The notes beneath the pieces were generated by a model that saw nothing but the letters and a program-made list of their open reading frames with translations, was not told the origin of the DNA and did not search any database. A stretch of DNA of 25,877 nucleotides from Spirochaetota bacterium (GTDB lineage: Bacteria; Spirochaetota; Spirochaetia; Sphaerochaetales; Sphaerochaetaceae): positions 1-25,877 of the forward strand of contig JAEXDQ010000025.1 in NCBI GenBank assembly GCA_023401595.1. The letters are read 5' to 3'. Numbering within the stretch: position 1 is the stretch's first letter; every line of letters begins with the position of its first letter. The translations under genes and the position numbers were made by a program. Positions 6,835 to 14,461 of this stretch are shown piece after piece.

Positions 6835-8100
6835 TCAATATGAAGCGATGATTTTGTTGACCGTCTCTTCCATGCTGGCAAGAGCTTGCTTCGCAGGCAG
6901 ATTCTTGGTCACAGCCTCTTCAAGCATATCGCTCATCGTGCCATAGATCTCTTCCCAAGCCGGAGTCCTCGGCGTCTCAAGGGCATATGCAGCGGCAGCG
7001 GCATAGTCGGCTCTGTACGGCAACGCCTTGAACGCATCCTTCTCGGTCACGCTCTTGCGGGTGGGAATCTGACCGGCTTTCGCCCAGAGTTCGCCATGTC
7101 CGGTCATCCACTCAATGAAAGTGACGGCGGCCTCGACCTTGCGGGTATCCTGGTTCTTCTGTACTGGAACCGCGAGGGTGTGGGAACCTGACCAACACCA
7201 AGGTTCGGCGCCCATGATGCCCGGAAGCGGTACCGCACCGAAGTTCAAGCCGGAATTCTCAAGCGTACCGGTCGCCCAGACGCCGTTAAAATAAAACGCA
7301 GCGTCGCCCATCTTGAAAACATTCATGGCGGCGTCGTAATCCAGCTCATTGGGATTGACCTGATACTTGTGGACCAGATCCTGCAACCAGACCAGGGCTT
7401 TCTCGCCCATCGCATTGTTGAAGTTCGCCTTGGTGCTGTCGGCGTTGAGCAGCGAACCGCCCTGCTGAGCGAGCATCGACATGAACAGACGGGTCAACGT
7501 ATATGCCTTGTATACGCCGGTGGTGTTGTCGACGGCGAGCCCCCATTTACCGGTAGCCTTCTTGACGGCGACGGCGGCATCAATGAACTCCTGAGCCGTC
7601 TCTGGGACTTTCGTGACACCGGCCTGTGACATCAGGTCCTTGTTGTAGTACATGACGATCGGATGGACATCCAAAGGAAGCGAATAGATATTGCCATTGG
7701 AGATACAGCCCTCGAGCGGCGCTTCCTGGAAATCTGCCAACGTGGCTTTGTCCACATAGTCGTTGAGCGCCAACAAAGAACCGTTCTGTACATACGGCAG
7801 CATGTTGCCCTGATGGACGACGATGACGTCCGGGGCGTTGCCGGCGGCCAAGGCGGTGGTCAGCTTCGTATAGTAGTTGTCGAACTTGACGGTATCGTTC
7901 TTCATGACGATATCGTTCTGGCTTGCATTGAACTCATCGACCATCGCATCGAAAAATTCACCGTCACCACCGGTGAACAAAGACCAGAAAGTGATTTCAA
8001 TCGGTCCGGAAGACTTCGCCGGCTCTTTCGCTCCCTGGGCGAACAGCATGCCCATGGAAAGAATGGCGACCAATAGAATGAACCCAACTTTTTTCTTCAT
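6835..8100 (-). CDS. Extracellular sugar-binding protein of the ABC transporter (CUT1, MalE/UgpB-like)
   Basis: A 421-aa solute-binding protein (SBP_bac family 1) that delivers substrate to the two permeases. The N-terminus is a signal peptide: KKK, a hydrophobic core GFILLVAILSMGMLF, then AQGAKEP. There is no lipobox Cys, so cleavage by signal peptidase I after FA or FAQ is likely. The mature part shows family landmarks: ITFWSLFTGGDGEFFDAMVDEFN, GNAPDVIVVHQGN, YSLPLDVHPIVMYYNKDL, a C-terminal helical lobe and GQIPTRKS. I chose ATG 8098-8100 instead of an upstream frame extension because GAGGAGGTG precedes it and the signal peptide then begins correctly. It lies 37 bases after the LacI-type gene, so it is probably transcribed with it. 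The ligand is unknown. Confidence 0.93.
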   Translation of the reverse strand: MKKKVGFILLVAILSMGMLFAQGAKEPAKSSGPIEITFWSLFTGGDGEFFDAMVDEFNASQNDIVMKNDTVKFDNYYTKLTTALAAGNAPDVIVVHQGNMLPYVQNGSLLALNDYVDKATLADFQEAPLEGCISNGNIYSLPLDVHPIVMYYNKDLMSQAGVTKVPETAQEFIDAAVAVKKATGKWGLAVDNTTGVYKAYTLTRLFMSMLAQQGGSLLNADSTKANFNNAMGEKALVWLQDLVHKYQVNPNELDYDAAMNVFKMGDAAFYFNGVWATGTLENSGLNFGAVPLPGIMGAEPWCWSGSHTLAVPVQKNQDTRKVEAAVTFIEWMTGHGELWAKAGQIPTRKSVTEKDAFKALPYRADYAAAAAYALETPRTPAWEEIYGTMSDMLEEAVTKNLPAKQALASMEETVNKIIASY

Positions 8101-8137
8101 GTGAACACCTCCTCTTAGTATCACAAGAAACACCCGT

Positions 8138-9136
8138 TCAACGCGTCGATGCTCGAAAGATCAACCTCGTTGAAACACTTTTCTGAACATATGGCAAGGA
8201 ACCGTCCTCGATATGGGCGACCAGCGTCTCCATCGCGACGGAACCAAGTCTGAATTTGGGAACATCGACCGTCGACAACGACGGTTGCATGAACTGCGAC
8301 ATATAGAGGTTGTCATAACCGAACACCTCCACGTCGTCGGGAACCGACAGATTGTTTTCATGGAGGCTTTTCAACACCCCCATGGCCAGCATATCGTTGA
8401 AACAGGCTATCGCAGTGAATTCCAGACCGCGGTTCAAGGCATGGTTGGTAATGGCGTAACCGTCTTCTATATGCCCCATCGCATGGACGATATAGTTTTC
8501 ATCGAGCCTCAGCCCCCGCGCGTCGTACGCTTCATGAATCCCCGTCAGCCGATCGTGGGTATTGCTGACCTTCTTTGGGCCAGCCAGATACAGGATGTTC
8601 CGGTGGCCTTTGTCCAGCAGATATTCAATGACCGCCCTCTGCCCTTCCACATCCTCATGAAGGATACTATGGTCCTGCAGACCGTCCAGATATCTTCCGG
8701 TAAAGACATACGGAACCGACAGCCCCTTGTAGAGTCCTACATGGTCCGCCTCGCGGTCATAGGTCGGCATCGCGATGATCCCATCGACTTGACGGCACAG
8801 GAACATCCGAACCAGCTCAGCCTCTTTTTTTGCGGACTCCTCTGTGTTCGCAAGGAGAATATGATACCCGAAATGTCTCGCCGTCTCTTCGATGCCGCGG
8901 ATGACTTCACTGAAGAAAGGATTGGCGGAATCAGCTGAAACGACCCCGATAGTCTTGCTGCGGGAGCTTCGCATGCTCGCCGCGATAGCGTTCGGGATAT
9001 ATCCGAGTTCCGAAGCGGTACGGCTGATGATTTCCGTGGTAGAACTACTGATCCTAGGGTCCTTGCGGAGGGCCCGGCTCACGGTATTGACAGAGAATCC
9101 AGTGCTTAGCGCTATATCCTTCAGTCCTATGCTCAT
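8138..9136 (-). CDS. LacI-family transcriptional regulator of the sugar operon
   Basis: A 332-aa repressor. The N-terminal helix-turn-helix and hinge are textbook LacI/PurR: GLKDIALSTGFSVNTVSRAL, then GYIPNAIAASMRSSRSKTIG. The periplasmic-binding-like sensor domain includes NPFFSEVIRGIE, QVDGIIAMP, GHRNILYLAG, CFNDMLAMGVLKSL, VEVFGYDN and PSLSTVDVP. It is the first gene of the sugar operon, with the binding-protein gene 37 bases on, so it should be a local, effector-responsive repressor of its own operon. No clear Shine-Dalgarno precedes the ATG. The place where one would lie is taken by a palindrome containing TGTTAACA. Confidence 0.93.
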   Translation of the reverse strand: MSIGLKDIALSTGFSVNTVSRALRKDPRISSSTTEIISRTASELGYIPNAIAASMRSSRSKTIGVVSADSANPFFSEVIRGIEETARHFGYHILLANTEESAKKEAELVRMFLCRQVDGIIAMPTYDREADHVGLYKGLSVPYVFTGRYLDGLQDHSILHEDVEGQRAVIEYLLDKGHRNILYLAGPKKVSNTHDRLTGIHEAYDARGLRLDENYIVHAMGHIEDGYAITNHALNRGLEFTAIACFNDMLAMGVLKSLHENNLSVPDDVEVFGYDNLYMSQFMQPSLSTVDVPKFRLGSVAMETLVAHIEDGSLPYVQKSVSTRLIFRASTR

Positions 9137-9140
9137 GGAT

Positions 9141-9154
9141 TAATGTTAACATCA
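9141..9154 (-). promoter_or_regulatory. Palindrome in the LacI-type gene leader (candidate operator)
   Basis: TAATGTTAACATCA contains the perfect 10-bp palindrome ATGTTAACAT and matches its reverse complement at 12 of 14 positions. It lies 5-18 bases before the regulator's start codon, where the ribosome site would be expected. Autorepression is a reasonable inference. Its centre (TTAA) differs from the CG centre usual for LacI-family sites. Confidence 0.45.
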
Positions 9155-9205
9155 GAATGGATGAAAACAAGAAAAAAATGGGTAAAGAAGGAAGAAAACG
9201 ACCAT

Positions 9206-9224
9206 TTTATAGGGTGAACGTTAA
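9206..9224 (-). promoter_or_regulatory. Predicted -10 box with overlapping LacI-type operator for the sugar operon
   Basis: On the minus strand TATAAA (9206-9211) is a good -10 hexamer, with a transcription start near 9199 and a ~63-nt leader. Directly upstream is TTAACGTTCA (9215-9224), an 8-of-10 palindrome with the CG centre typical of LacI-family operators, lying where it would block RNA polymerase. No good -35 hexamer is visible. Confidence 0.5.
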
Positions 9225-9445
9225 TCTAAATAGTAAAAAACGGCACCATCATCACCCTGCAAGATGCAGGCATGCGATAAGGAGAACCGTCCAGCCAACC
9301 GCAGAAGCCACAGGCGGACCGGCCCTTCCAAGGGGAGGGCTTGGGAGTAGACCAACGCTGGCCTTCACCCCTCAAAAGCCCCTCGACCAGGTCTAAAGCC
9401 TAAAGCTCCAAGCCTTAAGCAATCCGTCATGCGGCGCTAGTCGTT
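9225..9445. other. Intergenic region with no supported gene
   Basis: The 79-codon plus-strand frame starting at 9157 is low-complexity with no family resemblance. Small features are a CCTGC-aagat-GCAGG hairpin (9257-9271) and near-direct repeats GCTTAAGGC/GCTTTAGGC (minus strand, about 9395-9420). No terminator for the acetyltransferase gene to the right could be found. Confidence 0.4.
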
Positions 9446-10003
9446 TCATTCGGAAAACTCAAGAGCGGGAAAAGGAACGATAGGCGACACCTCGCCGTCA
9501 TGCTCCCCTATCATCTTCTCCATCCAGATCATGTCACGCCATTTTCCGAACTTGTAGCCGCATTGTGAAAAACGGCCGACCGTACTGAACCCCAGACGTT
9601 CATGAAACGCCTCGCTGGGAATATTCGGATATGTGATACAGGCGTACAGGTTTCTGACCCCCTGTCTTTTCAACAGGGCTTCAAGCTTACGGTACAGCGC
9701 AGAACCGATACCGCGCCCATGACATCCGGTATCCACATATACCGTCGCCTCAGCCGACCAATCATAAGCGGGGCGACCTTTGAACGCCCCCGCATAGGCG
9801 TAACCGACCACCCGTCCGTCCGTTTCTGCCACAAGATATGGATACCGGTCGAGAGTCGTAGCGATACGTTGTGAAAAAGCTCCTAGAGAAGGAACCTCAT
9901 ATTCGAAGGTAATGGCGGTATCGGCGACATACGGCGCATAGATACCCAGCAAAGCCGGAGCGTCGGACACTGTCGCTACCCTGATGTCGATGTCGTCCCT
10001 CAT
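9446..10003 (-). CDS. GNAT N-acetyltransferase, phosphinothricin/methionine-sulfoximine acetyltransferase-like
   Basis: A 185-aa enzyme matching the Pat/Bar/MddA subgroup along its length: IYAPYVADTAITFEYEVPS at the N-terminus, GYAYAGAFKGRPAYDWSAEA, VYVDTGCHGRGIGSALYRKL (the R-G-x-G-S acetyl-CoA loop) and AFHERLGFSTVGRFSQCGYK followed by WRDMIWMEK. Members acetylate the alpha-amino group of toxic glutamate or methionine analogues (phosphinothricin, methionine sulfoximine or sulfone), or small amines, using acetyl-CoA in the cytosol. The physiological substrate here is unknown. It stands alone on the minus strand. The ribosome site is weak: GGGAG lies about 20 bases before the ATG. A C-terminal tail of roughly 20 residues extends past the core. 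Confidence 0.85.
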   Translation of the reverse strand: MRDDIDIRVATVSDAPALLGIYAPYVADTAITFEYEVPSLGAFSQRIATTLDRYPYLVAETDGRVVGYAYAGAFKGRPAYDWSAEATVYVDTGCHGRGIGSALYRKLEALLKRQGVRNLYACITYPNIPSEAFHERLGFSTVGRFSQCGYKFGKWRDMIWMEKMIGEHDGEVSPIVPFPALEFSE

Positions 10004-10169
10004 GAGAAAAATATAACATCATCTCCCTTACGACAACAACAGGCCGACATAAGAAAACATATCATCTATCGGAGAAACCTGCCGGCCGCCCGGACTTTTC
10101 TGTTCTTTATCCATCTCCGTCTCCGTGTCTCCACCCGCATGATGCAGAAGAAAAATAAACGGAAACGAC

Positions 10170-10212
10170 AAAAAGAGGGCGCTGCGCAAGAAACACCTCA
10201 CACAACGCCCTC
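10170..10212 (-). terminator. Intrinsic terminator of the methyltransferase gene
   Basis: On the minus strand GAGGGCGTTGTG pairs with CGCAGCGCCCTC (7 Watson-Crick pairs, then pairs including G-U), followed directly by TTTTTG. It lies about 40 bases beyond the methyltransferase stop. Confidence 0.75.
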
Positions 10213-10253
10213 GACGCATGCATCCAGAAAGACTATTCAGTCACGAAGGACGA

Positions 10254-10970
10254 TCATTTCCTTCTCAGGACCATCGCGATGAAATTCAGATACTTGCCGC
10301 CGCCGGCCTCCATGGACTTCCGGTCTCCGCGGGCGTATTCGTTGTCGCAGGCAAGCCAGTCGTCCCATAGCTCCTTGTTGCCTTCCATCTCGTGTATCGA
10401 AAGAATTTCAGCGGCATCCGTCCAGCCGAGAAGTTCCGACCAGTACGAGGCGTCATGGATGGTAGCCAAGTCTTCCGCAGTCCAAGAAAGCAACAACTCA
10501 GGAGGAAGGGCGTCGTGCAGATCCTTCTTCATACCGGGAACCGCGATATAGATATAGCCGCCATGCTTGACGAACGGAAGCAGATGTTCTCCGAGATACT
10601 GACGGTCGCGGCCAAAATAATTATAGGAATCCACGCAAACGACAGCATCGAAGAATTCATGGGCGAACGGCAACTCAACGGCGTCGGCATGAATCGGTAT
10701 GATCCGTTCCGAAGACAGCCCCATCTGGTTGAAAAACCTCATGTTGTCAGTTGGATCGCTCCACAGATCAGCGGCGAAAACACGAAAACCGTACTCCTTC
10801 GCCAAGAATACGGAGGTCACTCCCTGACCGCTTCCAAGATCCATCACGGTCGCACCTTGGGGGATGTCGTGGTCGAGCAAGAGTTCTTCCAACAGTTTCA
10901 GAGGATTCGGCCCCATGATTTTCTCATGGATGACGGGAAGGTCATATTTTTTGTTAAGGATATATTTCAT
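10254..10970 (-). CDS. Class I SAM-dependent methyltransferase
   Basis: A 238-aa protein with a Methyltransf_11-type core: motif I VMDLGSGQGVTSVFLA (SAM-binding glycines), acidic loop VFAADLW, IHADAVELPFAHEFFDAVVC (motifs II/III) and YFGRDRQYLGEHLLPFVKHGGYIYIAVPG (motif IV region). The C-terminal ~90 residues (LPPELLLSWTAEDLATIHDASYW...) form a cap that presumably chooses the substrate, which I cannot name. ATG 10968-10970 is preferred over ATGs seven and eight codons upstream because AAGGAAAG lies about ten bases before it. It is monocistronic, with its own terminator. Confidence 0.8.
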   Translation of the reverse strand: MKYILNKKYDLPVIHEKIMGPNPLKLLEELLLDHDIPQGATVMDLGSGQGVTSVFLAKEYGFRVFAADLWSDPTDNMRFFNQMGLSSERIIPIHADAVELPFAHEFFDAVVCVDSYNYFGRDRQYLGEHLLPFVKHGGYIYIAVPGMKKDLHDALPPELLLSWTAEDLATIHDASYWSELLGWTDAAEILSIHEMEGNKELWDDWLACDNEYARGDRKSMEAGGGKYLNFIAMVLRRK

Positions 10971-11435
10971 TTTTGTTCTTTCCTTCATCATTCAATAATA
11001 ATGTATAGAGACGTCATGATGATAGGACACGAACCGTTATACGGCGGCATACCGTTGGAGTTGATTCTGTAGGAATGACCGCACGACAAAACAGACGGAC
11101 AACGCCGCCTATCTCAGTCATCAAACAATCCATGTCCTTTACAGAACAATATCCAAACAGTTACCTCTTGAACCTTTTTCTTCATACAAACACGTCGGCC
11201 CTTCAATGTCAAGCCTCTGGGTCAACATACGCCGCGCAACAACGCTAGTTTTCAAGGCGATTTTTTTAAACCGCTTCCTTTGAGGATGTCCGCCAACCGA
11301 CGAAATCGGAATGGGAACGGGGACGCATGGGGACGTCCTTTCCGGTTCGGCATGAAAAGAGACATGAGCCCTGTCACTCCGACGGCAAAATCAACGGTCC
11401 ATTTTTCTTCACAGCCTGGACAAACGAGCCCCCGA
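10971..11435. other. Intergenic region with no supported gene
   Basis: About 465 bases between two minus-strand genes. The open frames are shadows of neighbours. A TTTTTTT run at about 11261-11267 has no convincing stem on either strand. On the minus strand CATTAT/TATACA near 11000 could be a -10 for the methyltransferase, without a clear -35. Confidence 0.4.
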
Positions 11436-11891
11436 CTATCGCCTGTTGTTCCCCAACGTGAACAACACGACAGCGGCGATCGTGCAGAACGTGCCGACCG
11501 CATAGTAGATGTTCATTTTCTCTTTCAGCAACAACACCCCGACGATAATCGAAGTGGAGAAGATGGAAATGACCGCATACAAGGCGTAGGTCATGGCTCC
11601 ATACCGCACAAACAGATTGTTCATACCATAATATGTAATGAACAACGCCACTCCGCCGAATACCGCCCACATCAATTCCCGTCCGTTGGTGAATACCTGC
11701 GGAACACCATGGGCGTTCGCCCCTGTGATGAACCCCATCACCAAGTTGCATACGCAACAGACGAAAGCGGCCACTCCGATGAAAAAGAACAGACTCTGGA
11801 TCGGCAACGCACGTTTCTGCGCATAGACGAACGCAGCGTTGCCGAACGCCGCGATGATGGCGAAGAACAACAAACCGCCTTTACTTCCCAT
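11436..11891 (-). CDS. Short EamA/DMT-type multi-spanning membrane protein
   Basis: A 151-aa, highly hydrophobic protein with about five membrane spans (GGLLFFAIIAAFGNAAFVYA, LFFFIGVAAFVCCVCNLVMG, LMWAVFGGVALFITYYGM, YALYAVISIFSTSIIVGVLL, YYAVGTFCTIAAVVLFTLG). Span pattern and the VGVLLLKEKMN-xxx-GTF motif match a single EamA domain of the drug/metabolite transporter superfamily. Classical members carry two such domains, so this half-size form would have to dimerise. The start at 11889-11891 is supported by AGGAG six bases upstream. A terminator separates it from the methyltransferase gene upstream, so it probably has its own promoter. The substrate is unknown. Confidence 0.75.
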   Translation of the reverse strand: MGSKGGLLFFAIIAAFGNAAFVYAQKRALPIQSLFFFIGVAAFVCCVCNLVMGFITGANAHGVPQVFTNGRELMWAVFGGVALFITYYGMNNLFVRYGAMTYALYAVISIFSTSIIVGVLLLKEKMNIYYAVGTFCTIAAVVLFTLGNNRR

Positions 11892-11928
11892 ACAGGACTC
11901 CTGCTCAATCAAAATTGGCCCAGCAATG

Positions 11929-11958
11929 AAAAGCCGTCCTGAAAAACGACAGGACGGC
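11929..11958 (-). terminator. Intrinsic terminator of the rRNA methyltransferase gene
   Basis: GCCGTCCTG (11933-11941) and CAGGACGGC (11950-11958) form a perfect 9-bp stem with an 8-nt loop. On the minus strand it is followed by TTTT. It begins 28 bases past the stop codon at 11987. Confidence 0.75.
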
Positions 11959-11986
11959 AATCAATATCTATATCGCTGGTATCAAA

Positions 11987-14371
11987 TCAGTTCTTCTCGT
12001 CGTCGGACAACCAGAAGAAAGAACTGTCTTCTTCTTCGCCACGGGTCCGCGTCGCCTTGAACTGGTCGAATCCGTACGGTTTCGGCCCCTTCGAGCGAGG
12101 CTTGTCAAACCCCTTGCTGTCGTCACGCTTGAAGTCTCCGTCCCTGCGGGGCCCGGCATCCTTGCGGAAACCTCCGTCACGTTGCGGGCGGTCGCCCCAA
12201 GGTCTGCGGTCCCCACCGTTATCGTCATACCGACGAGGCTTGAAACCCCGGTCGGAATCTTCCCGCCGTCCATACGGACGATCCTGACCACGCCTGTCGT
12301 CCCTGTCCCCATATGGGCGACGGTCATCATTGTAGCGAGGCTTGCCGTCGCGGTCGCCGAAGGAACGGCGGTCGTCACGGTTCCCGTAGGACGGACGGCG
12401 ATCGTCGTTGTAGCGGGGCTTGCCGTCGCGGTCGCCAAAGGAACGGCGGTCGTCACGGTTCCCGTAAGACGGACGGCGGTCGTCGTTGTAGCGGGGACGG
12501 CTGTCGCGGTCGCCGAAGGAACGGCGGTCGTCGCGGTCTCCGTAGGATGGGCGGCGATCGTCATTGTAGCGGGGACGGCTGTCGCGATCGCCGAAAGACC
12601 GGCGGTCGTCGCGGTCTCCGTAGGATGGGCGGCGGTCGTCATTGTAGCGGGGACGGCTGTCGCGGTCGCCGAAGGAACGGCGGTCGTCACGGCCACCGTA
12701 GGACGGGCGGCGGTCGTCGTTGTAACGGGGGCGGCTGTCACGATCGCCGAAGGAGCGGCGGTCGTCACGGTCCCCGTAGGACGGGCGGCGATCGTCGTTG
12801 TAACGGGGGCGGCTGTCGCGGTCGCCGAAGGAGCGGCGGTCACGATCTCCATAACTTCCCCGGCCACGGTCGTCTCTACCGCGGTCTCGGGAACGACCGT
12901 CTCGGCGGTCGTCATCCCGTCTATCACGGCGGGGACGCTCTTCCCGTCCGTCTTCCCTTCTATCAGCCTTACGTTCATTCCTCGCCGCGACCTCAGACTC
13001 CTCGCCAGGAACCTGCTCGTCGGATTCGGATACGGCGTCATCATCATTCCAATCGAGGGAGAGCAGATCATCGGCCGCAGTCATATCCTGGACCTGTCGC
13101 TCTACGACCTCGTCATTCTCGGCCTCCGGCTCGGTCAGAGCCTCAGCTTCTGATTCGGGCTCATTCCCAACCTGATGCTCCACGGTTTCGACCACGACTT
13201 CTTTTTCAGCGGGTTCTTCCATAGCCACCGTCATTTCAGGGGTTTCGTCTTCCATCTTTGTTTCTTCCGTCTGAGTCATTTCTTCCTGAACTACTTCTTG
13301 CGGCGCTTCCTGCGCCTCCATCTTCTTGCGAGCCTTCCTAGGCTTCTTCACCGTCTTCGCGGTCTCTTCATCGGCGACAGGCGCCGATACCGGAACCTCT
13401 GGTTCCCGCAGATCCTCCGCGGGAATCTGAACCTCATGTTCCTTCTTCAAAATCCAACTCCTTGTACTACCCTTCTGCTTGGAGAACCCGGGCGCTGCCA
13501 CCTCGAACGTAATCTCCTGCGTTTCGTACCCTCGGATGCTCCCCTTGTCCAGCCTGAACGTTCCCAGATTAGTCGAGAACAGGAGCAATCCATCTTGCGT
13601 CAATAATCTGTTGAGCATCCTGACCCAGCGCACATGGTCCCGCTGGACGTCAAAGTCATGCTCCATCTTCCTGCTGTTGGAAAAACTCGGCGGATCAAAG
13701 ACTATCAAGTCGAATTTCTCGCCCTCTTTCACAGCCCTCCTGATATATCTCCAAGCATCCTCCGTGACACAAGGAAATTCAGGACCGACGAATCCGTTTG
13801 CCCTGAGATTCTCCTCGCACCATGTCGAATACGTGGTGGACATATCGACTGAAACGACTCTCTTCGCACCCCCGCTGGCGGCATATACGGAAAAAGCCCC
13901 CGTATATGCGAACAGATTCAGCACGGAAAGCCCCGCGCTGAGATCACGTATCATGGCCCTGGTAAGGGCATGATCCAGAAACAGACCGGTGTCGATTCGC
14001 TTGGTCAAATCGACGGTAAACGATAGTCCGCCCTCCTTGACCGGCACCAGCAACGATTCCTCGCTCTGGAGCTCATGCTGTTCACGACCCTGACGTTTCT
14101 TCCGCTGGTGGAAAACCACGTGGTCGGCCTGTACGTACAACATTCGCGCGGCGATGTCGCAGCAAACTCGCCTCATGTCGTCGTCCAGACCTTCTTCACT
14201 GTAATCGGTAATCCGCACATACGGACCATACAGGTCGACCGTCACAGGAAGGGCTTCGAGATTCCTGTCGTACACGCGCATGCAGTCCGTCCCGTTCTTG
14301 AGCGTCAGACGGCGCATCTGCAACGCATTGTGCTTGAGGATTTTCCCGAAATCTTTCTCTATGTAGTTCAT
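11987..14371 (-). CDS. rlmK: RlmK-like 23S rRNA methyltransferase with a very long repeat-rich disordered tail
   Basis: A 794-aa protein. Residues 1-311 closely resemble the C-terminal (RlmK) half of E. coli RlmL, which makes m7G2069 in 23S rRNA: RVYDRNL, RIDTGLFLDHALTR (120s), motif I NLFAYTGAFS (152-161), VDMSTTY, motif IV DPPSFSNS (226-233) and EHDFDVQRDH. The RlmL THUMP/m2G half is absent. Residues ~312-470 are a Glu-rich linker interrupted by a basic KKPRKARKK patch. Residues ~470-794 are an Arg/Asp/Gly/Tyr tail with seven 26-residue tandem repeats (512-692), ending in an acidic-aromatic EEEDSSFFWLSDDEKN. RlmI/RlmK relatives usually have no such tail. It resembles RGG-type tails of RNA helicases and suggests RNA/ribosome tethering or condensation (inference). 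The ribosome site is weak: AAAGG lies 15 bases upstream. It ends in its own terminator. Confidence 0.85.
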   Translation of the reverse strand: MNYIEKDFGKILKHNALQMRRLTLKNGTDCMRVYDRNLEALPVTVDLYGPYVRITDYSEEGLDDDMRRVCCDIAARMLYVQADHVVFHQRKKRQGREQHELQSEESLLVPVKEGGLSFTVDLTKRIDTGLFLDHALTRAMIRDLSAGLSVLNLFAYTGAFSVYAASGGAKRVVSVDMSTTYSTWCEENLRANGFVGPEFPCVTEDAWRYIRRAVKEGEKFDLIVFDPPSFSNSRKMEHDFDVQRDHVRWVRMLNRLLTQDGLLLFSTNLGTFRLDKGSIRGYETQEITFEVAAPGFSKQKGSTRSWILKKEHEVQIPAEDLREPEVPVSAPVADEETAKTVKKPRKARKKMEAQEAPQEVVQEEMTQTEETKMEDETPEMTVAMEEPAEKEVVVETVEHQVGNEPESEAEALTEPEAENDEVVERQVQDMTAADDLLSLDWNDDDAVSESDEQVPGEESEVAARNERKADRREDGREERPRRDRRDDDRRDGRSRDRGRDDRGRGSYGDRDRRSFGDRDSRPRYNDDRRPSYGDRDDRRSFGDRDSRPRYNDDRRPSYGGRDDRRSFGDRDSRPRYNDDRRPSYGDRDDRRSFGDRDSRPRYNDDRRPSYGDRDDRRSFGDRDSRPRYNDDRRPSYGNRDDRRSFGDRDGKPRYNDDRRPSYGNRDDRRSFGDRDGKPRYNDDRRPYGDRDDRRGQDRPYGRREDSDRGFKPRRYDDNGGDRRPWGDRPQRDGGFRKDAGPRRDGDFKRDDSKGFDKPRSKGPKPYGFDQFKATRTRGEEEDSSFFWLSDDEKN
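12296..12838 (-). repeat. Seven 78-bp tandem repeats encoding the Arg/Asp-rich tail
   Basis: Six 78-bp copies plus one 75-bp copy (the most C-terminal) are contiguous, 543 bp in all. Each encodes a 26-residue unit containing RDDRRSFGDRD, then SRPRYN or GKPRYN, then DDRRPSYGD/G/N. Copies differ mainly at silent positions. The variant GKPRYN is limited to the last two copies, so those two probably duplicated most recently. The repeat keeps several frames open on both strands, which creates long spurious frames. Confidence 0.97.
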
Positions 14372-14392
14372 TGACCGTACCGATTACCTTTC

Positions 14393-14421
14393 TTGCCTTG
14401 AGCAATATATTGTAATATAGT
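14393..14421 (+). promoter_or_regulatory. Predicted promoter for the unknown gene and phosphohexomutase
   Basis: TTGCCT (14393-14398), 17 bases, TATAGT (14416-14421). A perfect 10-bp palindrome CAATATATTG (14403-14412) lies in the spacer. The same TATAGTG -10 context recurs before galE. Confidence 0.55.
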
Positions 14422-14461
14422 GGAAACAGGAAAAAAAAGATAGTATCGACGGAGGCCCCGC

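Noticed and set aside
9157..9396. 79-codon plus-strand frame divergent from the LacI-type gene
   Set aside because: It begins inside the predicted operon promoter region and has random-looking basic composition.
10028..10219. 63-codon minus-strand frame with a hydrophobic start
   Set aside because: Its 5' part coincides with the intrinsic terminator of the methyltransferase gene (10170-10212), so it is unlikely to be transcribed or translated.
11968..13153. Long open frames on both strands across the methyltransferase tail (for example 11968-13071 minus and 12182-13153 plus, rich in Thr/Ala/Val)
   Set aside because: They are by-products of the 78-bp repeat, which is a multiple of three and so keeps alternative frames open. 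They lack ribosome sites and have repeat-driven composition only.
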